Shown: positions 24,890 to 33,545 of the stretch, one piece after another
Position numbering within the stretch: position 1 is the first letter of the stretch
Layout: the number at the start of each line of letters is the position of its first letter
NCBI GenBank assembly: GCA_029559915.1
Contig: JAKPZU010000419.1
Coordinates: 1 to 50,863 of the forward strand
Direction of reading: 5' to 3'
Source: Bacillota bacterium
GTDB taxonomy: Bacteria > Bacillota_I > Bacilli_A > Izemoplasmatales > Hujiaoplasmataceae
DNA length: 50,863 nucleotides
Notes under the pieces: model-generated
Databases searched by the model: none
What the model saw: the letters and a program-made list of their open reading frames with translations, nothing else
Told to the model about the DNA's origin: nothing
Translations under genes and position numbers: made by a program

Positions 24890-24940
24890 ATGAAAATTTT
24901 TCATAAAAGCGATTGAATACCTAAAAATATGTGTTAAAAT
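24890..24940 (+). promoter_or_regulatory. ccpA promoter with an upstream perfect palindrome
   Basis: TTGAAT (24913-24918), 16-nt spacer, TAAAAT (24935-24940), then AAGGAGG before ATG 24978. Just upstream, ATGAAAATTTTTCAT (24890-24904) is a perfect 7-1-7 inverted repeat. It is AT-rich and is not a cre site. Confidence 0.6.
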
Positions 24941-24977
24941 ATACTCAATCAATACCTTAAACAAGGAGGTTTTTAGT

Positions 24978-25985
24978 ATGAGCAAAGCCACAATATACAA
25001 TGTTGCCATTAAGGCTGGAGTATCTTTAGCAACGGTTTCAAGGACATTAAACAATCCTGAAAAAGTTAAGCCTGAAACTAGAGAAAAAGTAATGCAAGTC
25101 ATCAAAGAGTTGGGATATAAACCAAATGCTTATGCTAAAGGTCTTGCAAGCAGAAAATCGACAGCTGTTGCTTTGGTTGTCCCTGATATGTCTCGTTCTT
25201 CTGTTGCAGAGATGGTAAATGGTATTGCCATAGAAGCGAAAAAATATAATTATTCTTTAATACTTTATGTTCTTAAGGATAAATATGATGATGAAACTGA
25301 ATTGCTTCAAGAAATTGTAGCTTCACAGGCAGACGGAATCCTTTATATGAATGATGAAATTAACGAACAACAATACAAAGCCCTGACAATCATAAAGGAA
25401 GAATACGGAATTCCTGTTGTTTTAGCCAATACAGTATATCCTTACGATGATTATTTAACCACAGTTTCCATTGATTACTACAAAGCGGGATATGAAATAA
25501 CGAAAAAACTGATTGAAGAAGGAAGAAAAAACATCTACTTGCTGACAACGGCACGTAAGTATATGGTTAATGATCTTAAGGAAGCTGGATATCAAAAAGC
25601 AATGGAAGAAGCATCGCTACCGATGAACATTTTCCGCACTAGTGGTGACATCGTCGTCAATACAGTTCACTTCAATGAATTGTTTAGAGAAAAAGGTCAC
25701 AAAATTGATGGTGTAGTTGCCGTTAGAGATTCAATTGCCGTTTCATTCATTAACTGCATGATTGAAAAAGGCGTTAAGATTCCTCAAGATATTTCTGTCT
25801 TCGGTTTTCAAAACACCAAATACGCTTCATTATCAAGACCAAAATTATCTTGTGTAGATATCCCAATTATTGATATTGGTGTAAAAGCGATGCATTTGTT
25901 GAAGTTGGAAATTGATGGACAGACCATCAACGAAAAATTCAACGAATTACCTCATAACATAATTTCAAGAGAAACAACTAAATAG
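24978..25985 (+). CDS. ccpA: LacI-family catabolite control protein
   Basis: 335 aa, the length of Bacillus CcpA. The DNA-binding head (TIYNVAIKAGVSLATVSRTL) and the hinge NAYAKGLASRK are near-identical to CcpA, and the C-terminal SRPKLS (R287) and final LPHNIISRETTK parallel the CcpA end. CcpA with HPr-Ser-P binds cre sites to repress or activate carbon genes; a cre-like site precedes the arc-ornithine operon in this window. Oddity: the LacI-family GFDNT motif reads GFQNT (Q278), and VGTDEMA reads AVRDSIA, so effector sensing may differ. tyrS follows, as it lies near ccpA in Bacillus too. Confidence 0.88.
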   Translation: MSKATIYNVAIKAGVSLATVSRTLNNPEKVKPETREKVMQVIKELGYKPNAYAKGLASRKSTAVALVVPDMSRSSVAEMVNGIAIEAKKYNYSLILYVLKDKYDDETELLQEIVASQADGILYMNDEINEQQYKALTIIKEEYGIPVVLANTVYPYDDYLTTVSIDYYKAGYEITKKLIEEGRKNIYLLTTARKYMVNDLKEAGYQKAMEEASLPMNIFRTSGDIVVNTVHFNELFREKGHKIDGVVAVRDSIAVSFINCMIEKGVKIPQDISVFGFQNTKYASLSRPKLSCVDIPIIDIGVKAMHLLKLEIDGQTINEKFNELPHNIISRETTK

Positions 25986-25989
25986 ACTG

Positions 25990-26200
25990 TGATTGAGCGA
26001 GAAAGATAAACCTATTTATCCAGAGAGACGACGGATGGTGAAAGTCGTAGAAGTAGTTATCATTCACTACACTCAGGAGTCTTGCCATAAAGGCACGGTA
26101 AAACCGTTATCTTTATAAGTGCGCTTTTTACAAAAAAGTGAATTAAGGTGGTACCGCGGTATTTAATCGTCCTTTAGCAAAGGGGCGATTTTTATTTTGA
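25990..26200 (+). promoter_or_regulatory. T-box riboswitch, tyrosine specific, controlling tyrS
   Basis: The T-box bulge sequence AAGGTGGTACCGCGGT is at 26145-26160. Stem I shows GGATGGTGAAAGTC, and the likely specifier codon TAC (Tyr) is at 26068-26070 in CACTACACTCAGGAG. The terminator is AATCGTCCTTT (26165-26175) pairing with AAGGGGCGATT (26180-26190), then a T-run to 26198. Uncharged tRNA-Tyr should stabilise the antiterminator. Confidence 0.94.
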
Positions 26201-26216
26201 AAAGGAGAAAATTACG

Positions 26217-27455
26217 ATGAATTTATATGAAGATTTAAAGTGGAGAGGACTACTCTACCAACAAACTGATGATGATTTGTCAGATAAACTTAATAAAGAA
26301 AGCTTGACTTTTTATTTGGGAGCTGACCCGACTGCAGATAGCTTGCATATTGGTCATCTTTTAGCCTACCTTGTCGCTAAAAGACTGGAAAATCATGGCC
26401 ATAGACCAATTCTTGTCATCGGCGGCGGAACTGGTCTTATTGGCGATCCGAGCTTTAAGAGTCAGGAAAGAAAATTATTAAGTATTGAAGACTCTTTAAA
26501 AAACGCAGAGGGTATTGCAAGACAAGCGAGACATTTATTGCCCGAAGCCACAATCGTGAATAATTATGATTGGCTATCATCATTGAATGCCATTGAATTT
26601 CTTAGAGACATTGGAAAACATTTCAATGTTGCCTACATGATGAGTAAAGATTCAGTAAAGTCTAGAATTGAAAACGGCATATCTTTTACTGAATTCTCTT
26701 ACCAAATCATCCAAGCTTGGGATTTTGAACACTTATACCGAAACTATAATTGTGTGTTGCAAATTGGTGGTCAAGATCAATGGGGCAATATTACTGCCGG
26801 AATGGAGTTAATAAGAAAAATACATACAGTTGATGCAAAAGTATACGGAATTACTTTCCCATTGGTCACTAAAGCTGATGGAACTAAATTCGGTAAAACA
26901 GAATCAGGTGCTGTTTGGTTAGATAAAAACAAGACTTCTGTCTTTGAATTTTATCAATACTGGATAAACACCGCTGATCAAGACGTCATAAATAGGCTTA
27001 AACAATTTACTTTTTTATCCAAAGAAGCAATAGACGAACTTGAAGTATCGATTCAGACCGAACCTGAAAAACGTTTGGCACAGAGAGTTTTAGCCGAAGA
27101 GATTACAAAAATCGTTCATGGAGAAAACGAATTAAAGAAAGCTCTTCGCGTTACTGAAGCTTTATTCAGTGGTGAAGTTGGCAATCTTGATCTTGAAGAA
27201 GTTGAAATGGGTTTCAGCAATCTTGATTCAATGGAAATAACCGAAGACGCTCTATTAGTCGATTGTTTAGTAGCCTTGAATCTTGCATCTTCAAAAAGAC
27301 AATCCAGAGAATTAATTACAGCAAATGCCATCACTGTCAACGGAATCAAGGTTACTGATGTACTAACGGCAGTTAATAAAAAAAATGCGTTGCATGGCAA
27401 ATACACCATTATTAGAAAGGGTAAAAAGAAATACGCCGTCATCGAACATAGATAG
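26217..27455 (+). CDS. tyrS: Tyrosyl-tRNA synthetase
   Basis: A 412-aa class I synthetase. Signatures: ADPTADSLHIGHLLAYL (HIGH motif), GGQDQWGNITAGMELIRK (tyrosine-binding region) and KADGTKFGKTESG (KMSKS-equivalent KFGKT). The C-terminal S4-like RNA-binding domain starts around residue 345 (SSKRQSRELI). AAGGAG precedes ATG 26217. It is governed by the Tyr T-box and closed by a strong bidirectional hairpin. Confidence 0.97.
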   Translation: MNLYEDLKWRGLLYQQTDDDLSDKLNKESLTFYLGADPTADSLHIGHLLAYLVAKRLENHGHRPILVIGGGTGLIGDPSFKSQERKLLSIEDSLKNAEGIARQARHLLPEATIVNNYDWLSSLNAIEFLRDIGKHFNVAYMMSKDSVKSRIENGISFTEFSYQIIQAWDFEHLYRNYNCVLQIGGQDQWGNITAGMELIRKIHTVDAKVYGITFPLVTKADGTKFGKTESGAVWLDKNKTSVFEFYQYWINTADQDVINRLKQFTFLSKEAIDELEVSIQTEPEKRLAQRVLAEEITKIVHGENELKKALRVTEALFSGEVGNLDLEEVEMGFSNLDSMEITEDALLVDCLVALNLASSKRQSRELITANAITVNGIKVTDVLTAVNKKNALHGKYTIIRKGKKKYAVIEHR

Positions 27456-27457
27456 CA

Positions 27458-27485
27458 AAAACCTCTCGAATTTTCGAGAGGTTTT
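27458..27485. terminator. Bidirectional intrinsic terminator between tyrS and the P-type ATPase gene
   Basis: AAAACCTCTCGA (27458-27469), loop ATTT, TCGAGAGGTTTT (27474-27485). The perfect stem with A/T flanks serves both convergent genes. Confidence 0.92.
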
Positions 27486-27487
27486 AT

Positions 27488-29611
27488 TTATTCATTTAGA
27501 TATTTTTTTTGGTATATAACTCTTAAAGCGTTCAAAACACAAAGGATTGCCACTCCGACATCAGCAAAGATTGAAAGCCACATCCACATTAAGCCAAGAG
27601 CTGACATTACCAAAAACACAATTTTTACAATTAGAGAAAATATGATGTTTTGAGCGGAAATACTTCTTGTTTTTTTGGCTATTCTGATTGCCTTGTCCAG
27701 TAGTCTAATATCATTGTTGATAATTATGACGTCACTTACCTCAATGGCTAAATCGGTTGCGCTTCCTAAAGACACGCCGATATCCGCGTTTTTTAATAAA
27801 GGTGCATCGTTTATTCCGTCACCTACATATAAAGATACCGAGTTTGTCCTTATGTCATTGAACTTATTTAATTTCTCTTCAGGAAGTAATTCAGAGTAAT
27901 ATTCAATTCCGCCTAATTGCATTGCTATGTCTCGGGCAGAATTTTCATTATCTCCAGTCAGCATGACTGTATCGTATGTTTTCGTGAAAGTTCTAACAGT
28001 TTCCATTGAAGTTTCCTTCAACTCGTCTTTTACGACAATATAACCAATGTATTGCCCGTCAAAAGCTACGAATGTAAATGAACCTAGAGGGAATTTTTCT
28101 TCAGTGATTTTGATATTTGCTTGTTCCATAAATTTACGGCTTCCCGCCAATAACACTTTGCCGTCAATTTCACCACTGATACCATATCCCGGGATTTCTT
28201 TGACATTATCAACCTTATAAGCAGGAAAATTATTGAATTGAACAATCGCTTTGGCAATAGGATGATTTGAGAATTTTTCTATTGAAGCTGCAAGCATCAA
28301 TGTTTCCGTATTGCTATATTGCTTGACGAAGAAATCGCCATGGGTTAACGTGCCGGTTTTATCTAAGGCAATTAATTCTACTTCGGTAATGGCGTGCAAG
28401 TAAGCTGAACCTTTAAATAAAATACCATTCTTAGCCGCTGTTCCGATACCGGCATAGTAACTTAACGGAACTGATAATACTAATGAGCATGGACAAGAAA
28501 TTACTAGAAAGATGGCGGCGCGATAGATATAATCATCAATGTCAACTCGATGCCAAATCAATCCATAAATAACTAATAAAGCTGCTAAACCTACAACGAT
28601 AGGTGTATAAATTTTAGCGAATTTGGTAATGAACATTTCTCTCTTTGACTTTTTATTCGTCGCATTTTCGATTAAATCGATAATTTTTGCCAAAGTTGAA
28701 TTTTCATATTCTTGAGTCACTTCAATATGGATGACATCGCCAACGTTAATATTTCCAGACAAAACTTCACTGCCAACGTTAACTGTTTTAAGTTTTGCTT
28801 CTCCAGTCAATTCTGAAGTATTAAGGGATGTTGAACCCATTATTATTTTTCCATCCATAGGAATTCTTTCGCCATTTTTAACAATGATTACGTCGCCAAT
28901 TTTGACTTGTGATGGATCTTTAACTATGACCTTGTTGTTGACAAGAACATTTGCATAATCAACTTTTAAATTTATCAAGGATGAAATTTCATTTTTTGAT
29001 TTTTCAACAGCTCGATTCTGGAGATACTCTCCAAAAGAGTAAAGGATTACAACAGCAACGCTCTCTTCATATTTGCCAATCCACATTGCCGCAAAAGTAG
29101 CGATAATCATTAAAGTGTTTTCATTGAAAATATCAAATTTTCTTATCCCTTTAATTTGGATAAAAAGAAGTTTGGAGATTAGGAATAAATATCCAATCCA
29201 ATAGAGGATATTTTTAGTGAGTCCTTTTATATACGCAAGGTCAGTATTTAGGGTCTGGTTGACAAAAGGAATTATTCGATACGAAGAAAATGTGAATAAA
29301 ATCAATAAGACGCCAAAAAGAACGAACTTATACTCAAAGAAGAAATTAGTTTTCTTGATTTCGACTTTTTGTTCGTAATAATGGGTAATAATATTATCTT
29401 CTAATACATCGACAATTGCCTTGATTTCTTTCAAAGCCTTGTCTTCATCATAATCATCTTTAAAATCAACCAGTAAAATCTGTTTAGCATAGTTGAACGA
29501 CGCTGAGTTCACATAAGGGAGTCTTGTTGTACGTCTTTCAACTTTAGCGATACAGTTGGAACAGGTAAGATTTTTCATTTCAATCTTTCTAACCATATTT
29601 TCAACCCGCAT
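27488..29611 (-). CDS. Heavy-metal P1B-type ATPase, Zn/Cd/Pb exporter-like
   Basis: 707 aa. An N-terminal HMA metal-binding domain carries T-C17-S-N-C20. The transmembrane metal site is C373-P-C375, followed by SLVLSVPLSYY; the phosphorylation site is D417KTGT; GDGxND-type VGDGINDAP and the late helix with a Lys/Asp site are present. CPC plus a GxGxxAKxGILFKG sequence fits the ZntA/CadA (P1B-2) group better than copper pumps, but metal choice is inferred. The first ATG (29611) lacks a good Shine-Dalgarno sequence; ATG 29596 is an alternative. No ArsR/MerR regulator lies nearby, but the promoter carries an 18-bp palindrome. Confidence 0.9.
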   Translation of the reverse strand: MRVENMVRKIEMKNLTCSNCIAKVERRTTRLPYVNSASFNYAKQILLVDFKDDYDEDKALKEIKAIVDVLEDNIITHYYEQKVEIKKTNFFFEYKFVLFGVLLILFTFSSYRIIPFVNQTLNTDLAYIKGLTKNILYWIGYLFLISKLLFIQIKGIRKFDIFNENTLMIIATFAAMWIGKYEESVAVVILYSFGEYLQNRAVEKSKNEISSLINLKVDYANVLVNNKVIVKDPSQVKIGDVIIVKNGERIPMDGKIIMGSTSLNTSELTGEAKLKTVNVGSEVLSGNINVGDVIHIEVTQEYENSTLAKIIDLIENATNKKSKREMFITKFAKIYTPIVVGLAALLVIYGLIWHRVDIDDYIYRAAIFLVISCPCSLVLSVPLSYYAGIGTAAKNGILFKGSAYLHAITEVELIALDKTGTLTHGDFFVKQYSNTETLMLAASIEKFSNHPIAKAIVQFNNFPAYKVDNVKEIPGYGISGEIDGKVLLAGSRKFMEQANIKITEEKFPLGSFTFVAFDGQYIGYIVVKDELKETSMETVRTFTKTYDTVMLTGDNENSARDIAMQLGGIEYYSELLPEEKLNKFNDIRTNSVSLYVGDGINDAPLLKNADIGVSLGSATDLAIEVSDVIIINNDIRLLDKAIRIAKKTRSISAQNIIFSLIVKIVFLVMSALGLMWMWLSIFADVGVAILCVLNALRVIYQKKYLNE

Positions 29612-29618
29612 TTCTAAA

Positions 29619-29672
29619 ATAAAACTTAAGTTTTATACTATTGTATTATACTTTAACTTATCTTAATGTCAA
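29619..29672 (-). promoter_or_regulatory. P-type ATPase promoter with an 18-bp perfect palindrome at the transcription start
   Basis: On the minus strand TTGACA (29667-29672), 16-nt spacer, TATAAT (29645-29650). The palindrome ATAAAACTTAAGTTTTAT (29619-29636) lies around the expected start point. Near-consensus boxes with a roadblock-type operator suggest metal-responsive repression by an unlinked regulator. Confidence 0.72.
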
Positions 29673-29763
29673 ATAAATCTATATTTATCCCATATTTCTA
29701 GGTCATATTCTTTAAAAATACCTTTGCTTATGGTAAAATATTTCATGAAAGGATGTGAAATCT

Positions 29764-31116
29764 ATGGATTGGTTAGAGATCGCAAGAAAGTATCAAGATG
29801 AATATGTTAATTTAGTGAAGAAGTTATTGAAAATTCCTACTGTTTTGGAAAAATATGAGCCAAGCAATAAACAGGCTCCTTTTGGCAAAGATATTAAAAA
29901 AGCTTTAGATTTAATGTTAAAGACAGCCAAAGATGACGGTTTTGTTGTTAAAAACATCGATAATTACGCCGGGCATATTGAAATCGGAGACGGTGAAGAA
30001 GTCTTGGGCGTCTTGGGACATCTTGACGTTGTTCCAGCTGGAGGCAAGTGGCACAATCCTCCATTTTCAGCCTATGAAGCGGATGGAAAAATTTATGCTC
30101 GTGGCGCTATGGATGACAAAGGGCCTACAATTGCTGCTTATATCGCCATGAAAATGATTAAAGACGCAAATATCAAACTGAATAAAAAAGTTAGGTTAAT
30201 ATTGGGATGTGACGAAGAAAGTGGCATGAGATGTATCACACGTTATTTGGAAAGCGAAAAGATGCCTGACTTAGGATTCGCTCCTGACGCAGAATTCCCT
30301 TTGATATATGCGGAAAAGGGAATTTATAGTTTTGATCTTGAAGGCGATTTTGAAGATGATTTGATTGAATCTTTAAAAGCTGGTGAAAGATATAATGTTG
30401 TACCAGATGAATGTGTGGTCGTAGTAAAAAAGAATTTACAAAAAGAGTTTATCAAGTATCTTCAAGATACCAAAACTCACGGAACAGTATATAAGAATAC
30501 TTATACGGTCTTTGGTAAGAATGCTCATGCAGCATGGCCGCATTTAGGAAACAACGCTATTTATTTGATGGTTAATTTCTTGAAAAATCATACAACTAAT
30601 CCTTTGGTTCATTTCATAGACAAATATCTTAATGCCGATCATTATGGAAAAAAAATAGGTATTGAAGTTTTCGATAGAGAAATGAAGGAATTGACGCTTA
30701 ATACCGGTTTTGTAGTATACGATGGATCAAAAGCAAAATTAGGTTTGAATATCAGATATCCAAAGAATTATGATTTTAACAAGGGAGAAGCGAAAATCAA
30801 GAAGGCAGCTGGGGAGTTCAAACTTTCCTATAGCTTGAGTGGAAATTCAACACCTCACTATGTCTCACCTGAGGATGAATTAGTGAAATCGCTCCATCAG
30901 GCATATAAGAAATATACAGGCGATCATGATTCTAAGATTATGAGTATTGGCGGTGGAACTTACGCAAGAATCCTTAAAAAAGCTGTAGCATTTGGACCTA
31001 ACTTGCCAGGTAAAGAAGATTTGGCACATCAACCGAATGAATATTTGGTAATAAAAGATATGATTACCGCTGCAGCAATTTACGCAGAAAGCATAGTGAT
31101 GTTAGCGGGGGCTTAA
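29764..31116 (+). CDS. pepV: Dipeptidase PepV, M20 family
   Basis: A 450-aa zinc metallopeptidase that cleaves dipeptides (Xaa-Xaa) in the cytoplasm. Metal and catalytic motifs: LGVLGHLDVVPAG (His and Asp ligands), YARGAMDDKGPT (bridging Asp), GCDEESGM (general base Glu and ligand), DAEFPLIYAEKG, and a late GGGTYARIL plus GKEDLAHQPNE (His ligand). GTG 29755 is in frame but sits inside the Shine-Dalgarno region AAAGGATG; ATG 29764 is preferred. trmB follows after 3 bases, and the M42 peptidase gene lies beyond it. Confidence 0.94.
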   Translation: MDWLEIARKYQDEYVNLVKKLLKIPTVLEKYEPSNKQAPFGKDIKKALDLMLKTAKDDGFVVKNIDNYAGHIEIGDGEEVLGVLGHLDVVPAGGKWHNPPFSAYEADGKIYARGAMDDKGPTIAAYIAMKMIKDANIKLNKKVRLILGCDEESGMRCITRYLESEKMPDLGFAPDAEFPLIYAEKGIYSFDLEGDFEDDLIESLKAGERYNVVPDECVVVVKKNLQKEFIKYLQDTKTHGTVYKNTYTVFGKNAHAAWPHLGNNAIYLMVNFLKNHTTNPLVHFIDKYLNADHYGKKIGIEVFDREMKELTLNTGFVVYDGSKAKLGLNIRYPKNYDFNKGEAKIKKAAGEFKLSYSLSGNSTPHYVSPEDELVKSLHQAYKKYTGDHDSKIMSIGGGTYARILKKAVAFGPNLPGKEDLAHQPNEYLVIKDMITAAAIYAESIVMLAGA

Positions 31117-31119
31117 ATA

Positions 31120-31773
31120 ATGCGACTGAGAAAAGTGCCTTACGCTACAGAATTGCTTTCTGAATATCCCGAGTACGTTGTAAAAGAACCAAAGAGACAT
31201 TCTGGTATCTGGAATAGTCTATTTGAGAATGATAATCCGATTGAACTGGAAATAGGCTCTGGTAAAGGTAAATTCATTTATGAAAAAGCAGAAAATAATA
31301 TTAACATAAATTATATTGGCATTGAAAAGTTTGATTCTGTACTAGTAAGAGCTCTAGAAAAAATGATTTATAAATCTCTTCCAAATCTAAGACTAATCAG
31401 ATTTGATGCTCAACATCTCGACGAAATTTTTTCAAACAATGAGATTAGTAATATCTATCTGAATTTTTCTGATCCTTGGCCAAAGAAAAGACAAGAAAAG
31501 CGAAGACTTACCAGTCCGATATTTTTAAGGAAGTACGCAAAAATTTTGAAACCTTTGGGAGCAATTCACCTTAAAACTGACAATTATTGTCTATTTGAAT
31601 ATTCAATGATGACCTTGAGTGACAGCGAAGAGTATATTATTGAAAAAGTAGTATTGGATTTATACCAAGATTTGCCTAAAGATAATGTTCAAACTGAATT
31701 TGAAATGAGATTTATCCAACAGAACAAACCTATTTATTATATAAAAGCGAAATTTAAAGGAGAGACTGAATGA
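31120..31773 (+). CDS. trmB: tRNA (guanine-46-N7)-methyltransferase
   Basis: 217 aa. It has the SAM-binding ELEIGSGKGKFIYEKA, GIEKFDSVLVRALEK and the TrmB hallmark LNFSDPWPKKRQEKRRL with the catalytic Asp-Pro-Trp-Pro. The C-terminal part contains TEFEMRF, also conserved. It starts 3 bases after pepV and its end overlaps the next peptidase gene by 4 bp (ATGA), so the three form one operon. Confidence 0.97.
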   Translation: MRLRKVPYATELLSEYPEYVVKEPKRHSGIWNSLFENDNPIELEIGSGKGKFIYEKAENNININYIGIEKFDSVLVRALEKMIYKSLPNLRLIRFDAQHLDEIFSNNEISNIYLNFSDPWPKKRQEKRRLTSPIFLRKYAKILKPLGAIHLKTDNYCLFEYSMMTLSDSEEYIIEKVVLDLYQDLPKDNVQTEFEMRFIQQNKPIYYIKAKFKGETE

Positions 31774-32834
31774 AAAAGTACTATCGAGATTTAGTTGATT
31801 TGCCTGGAGTTTCTGGACAAGAAAAGTATGTTAGAAACTACATGAGAAAAGAATTGGAACGATTGGCCGATGAAGTTTTTGAAGACAATTTGGGCTCGAT
31901 ATTTGGGGGGATCAACCTTGATTATGACGGACCAACAGTTATGATTGCCGGACACATGGATGAAGTTGGAGGCATTGTCAAAGAAATAACCAAAAATGGC
32001 ATGATTAAATTGATTCCTATAGGCGGTATCAGCCCAACAGTGGCAATCTCGCAGCATATGAATGTTGTTTTGGATGATGGCAGTTTTGTGCCAGGAGTCA
32101 TTGGTGCTAAACCACCCCACCTACTAAGGGACAACAAAACCCAACAAGTATCAAGTTTTGACGATTTCTTTTTGGATATATGCGCAAATGATTATAATCA
32201 CGCAAAAGAAATGGGAATCAAAATTGGTCAGCAAGTCGTCTTCGAAAACAATTACAAGGAATCCAAAGACGGAAAAAAGATTTTTTCCAAAGCTTGGGAT
32301 GATCGCTTTGGTTCAGCGATGGCATTGGATATTTTGGAATCGGTTGATAAAAAAGATTTAAAGTGTCGTTTGTATGCCGGTGCAAACGTTCAAGAAGAAG
32401 TGGGCTTAAGAGGTGCTACAACCTCATCTTTCAAGCTTCAACCAGATTTATTCATCGCCGTTGATTGTTCACCGTGTTCGGATACATTCGAACCAAGCGA
32501 AGTCGGTGGCACTTTGGGTGCTGGTTTTATGGTGAGATTCTATGACCCAAAAGCTTTATTGCATCAAGGTATGAAAAGATTCATTGAAGAAACTGCACAA
32601 AAAAACAATATCAAATTCCAATACTATAACTCCATGGGGGGAACAGATGCAGCAGCTGTTCAATTGACAAGAGAAGGAGTTTTGGTGTGTACCATTGGTA
32701 TGCCATCAAGGTATATTCATTCCACTACCTCAATAATCCATAAAGATGATTATGCAGCTGTAAAAAATCAGATACTGGCAATGTTGAAAGAAATCGATTA
32801 TAATAAGATTAAAGAAATAAAAAGCAACGTATAA
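31770..32834 (+). CDS. M42-family aminopeptidase (glutamyl aminopeptidase/endoglucanase-type)
   Basis: 354 aa, the usual M42 length. Zn-site motifs are present: IAGHMDEVGGIV (His ligand), AWDDRFGSAMALD (bridging Asp), NVQEEVGLRGAT (catalytic base and ligand Glu), FIAVDCSP (Asp ligand) and the C-terminal RYIHSTTS (His ligand). It trims N-terminal residues from peptides, probably assembling into a large tetrahedral complex as other M42 enzymes do. It overlaps trmB by 4 bp; with pepV it forms a peptide-utilisation pair that could feed amino-acid fermentation. Confidence 0.94.
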   Translation: MKKYYRDLVDLPGVSGQEKYVRNYMRKELERLADEVFEDNLGSIFGGINLDYDGPTVMIAGHMDEVGGIVKEITKNGMIKLIPIGGISPTVAISQHMNVVLDDGSFVPGVIGAKPPHLLRDNKTQQVSSFDDFFLDICANDYNHAKEMGIKIGQQVVFENNYKESKDGKKIFSKAWDDRFGSAMALDILESVDKKDLKCRLYAGANVQEEVGLRGATTSSFKLQPDLFIAVDCSPCSDTFEPSEVGGTLGAGFMVRFYDPKALLHQGMKRFIEETAQKNNIKFQYYNSMGGTDAAAVQLTREGVLVCTIGMPSRYIHSTTSIIHKDDYAAVKNQILAMLKEIDYNKIKEIKSNV

Positions 32835-32888
32835 TTGAATAATAATTAACTTAGGAGACCACTTTAAGTGGCTTGGAAAGGGAAAAAA

Positions 32889-33545
32889 ATGAAGAAAGAA
32901 CTAACAAAACGAGAAAGCACTCGTCAAATGACTATTTTGTCAATGTTTATTGCGATAATCGCTGTCTTGGGATTGGTGCCAAATGGTTTAGGCGGCACAT
33001 TAGGATTTATTAAAATCGCTCCAACTTTGGAGGCTACAATCATTCACATTCCTGTTTTGATTGGAGCGGCTCTATTGGGCCGTAAGTTCGGGATTTATCT
33101 AGGATTGGCTTTCGGTGTAATATCGAATATTGCTGCTTTTATTTATGGCAGCCCATTATTTTATTATCCCTGGGTTGCGATTTTACCTAGATTTATTTTT
33201 GGACTATTAATTTATGATGTGACTATGTTTTTTGTAAGGATAACAAAAAACAAACTAATTGGCACAGGCATTAGTTTCTTTGTAATGACACTTTTACATA
33301 CTCTCATGGTTTTAACGATGATGCTTACATCATATTCAATGGTTTTGGGTTCAGGAAATATAATTGATGATTTCATTCCTTATGTTACTTTACTATTTGT
33401 ACTCAATGTTCCATGGGCTAGTCTGATTGAAATGACAATTGCAGCCATAGTTGGTGCAATTATTGTTGTTCGCTTATCGAAATACTTGTCTTATTCGGAA
33501 AACTCTGCTTATAGCGAGGAAATTTCAAATGAAGATAACTATTGA
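32889..33545 (+). CDS. ECF transporter substrate-binding (S) component, possibly pantothenate-specific
   Basis: 218 aa with about six membrane helices and no ATPase domain, typical of an energy-coupling-factor S component (PF12822-like). It has KIAPTLEATIIHIPVLIGAALLG near the start (quoted in part: PTLEATIIHIPVLIG) and YYPWVAILPRFIFGLLIY. The substrate is inferred: the gene overlaps coaX (pantothenate kinase) by 17 bp, pointing to pantothenate, but folate or another vitamin is possible. A GTG at 32868 is an alternative start with GGAGA upstream; ATG 32889 has AAAGGG at 6 nt. The ECF module genes (ecfA/T) are not in the window. Confidence 0.8.
   Translation: MKKELTKRESTRQMTILSMFIAIIAVLGLVPNGLGGTLGFIKIAPTLEATIIHIPVLIGAALLGRKFGIYLGLAFGVISNIAAFIYGSPLFYYPWVAILPRFIFGLLIYDVTMFFVRITKNKLIGTGISFFVMTLLHTLMVLTMMLTSYSMVLGSGNIIDDFIPYVTLLFVLNVPWASLIEMTIAAIVGAIIVVRLSKYLSYSENSAYSEEISNEDNY

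Noticed and set aside
32855-32872. Inverted repeat CCACTTTAAGTGG before the ECF S-component gene as a riboswitch or operator
   Set aside because: The arms are only 6 bp with a one-base centre and the gap is 34 bases with no room for a riboswitch; the region is probably internal to an operon.
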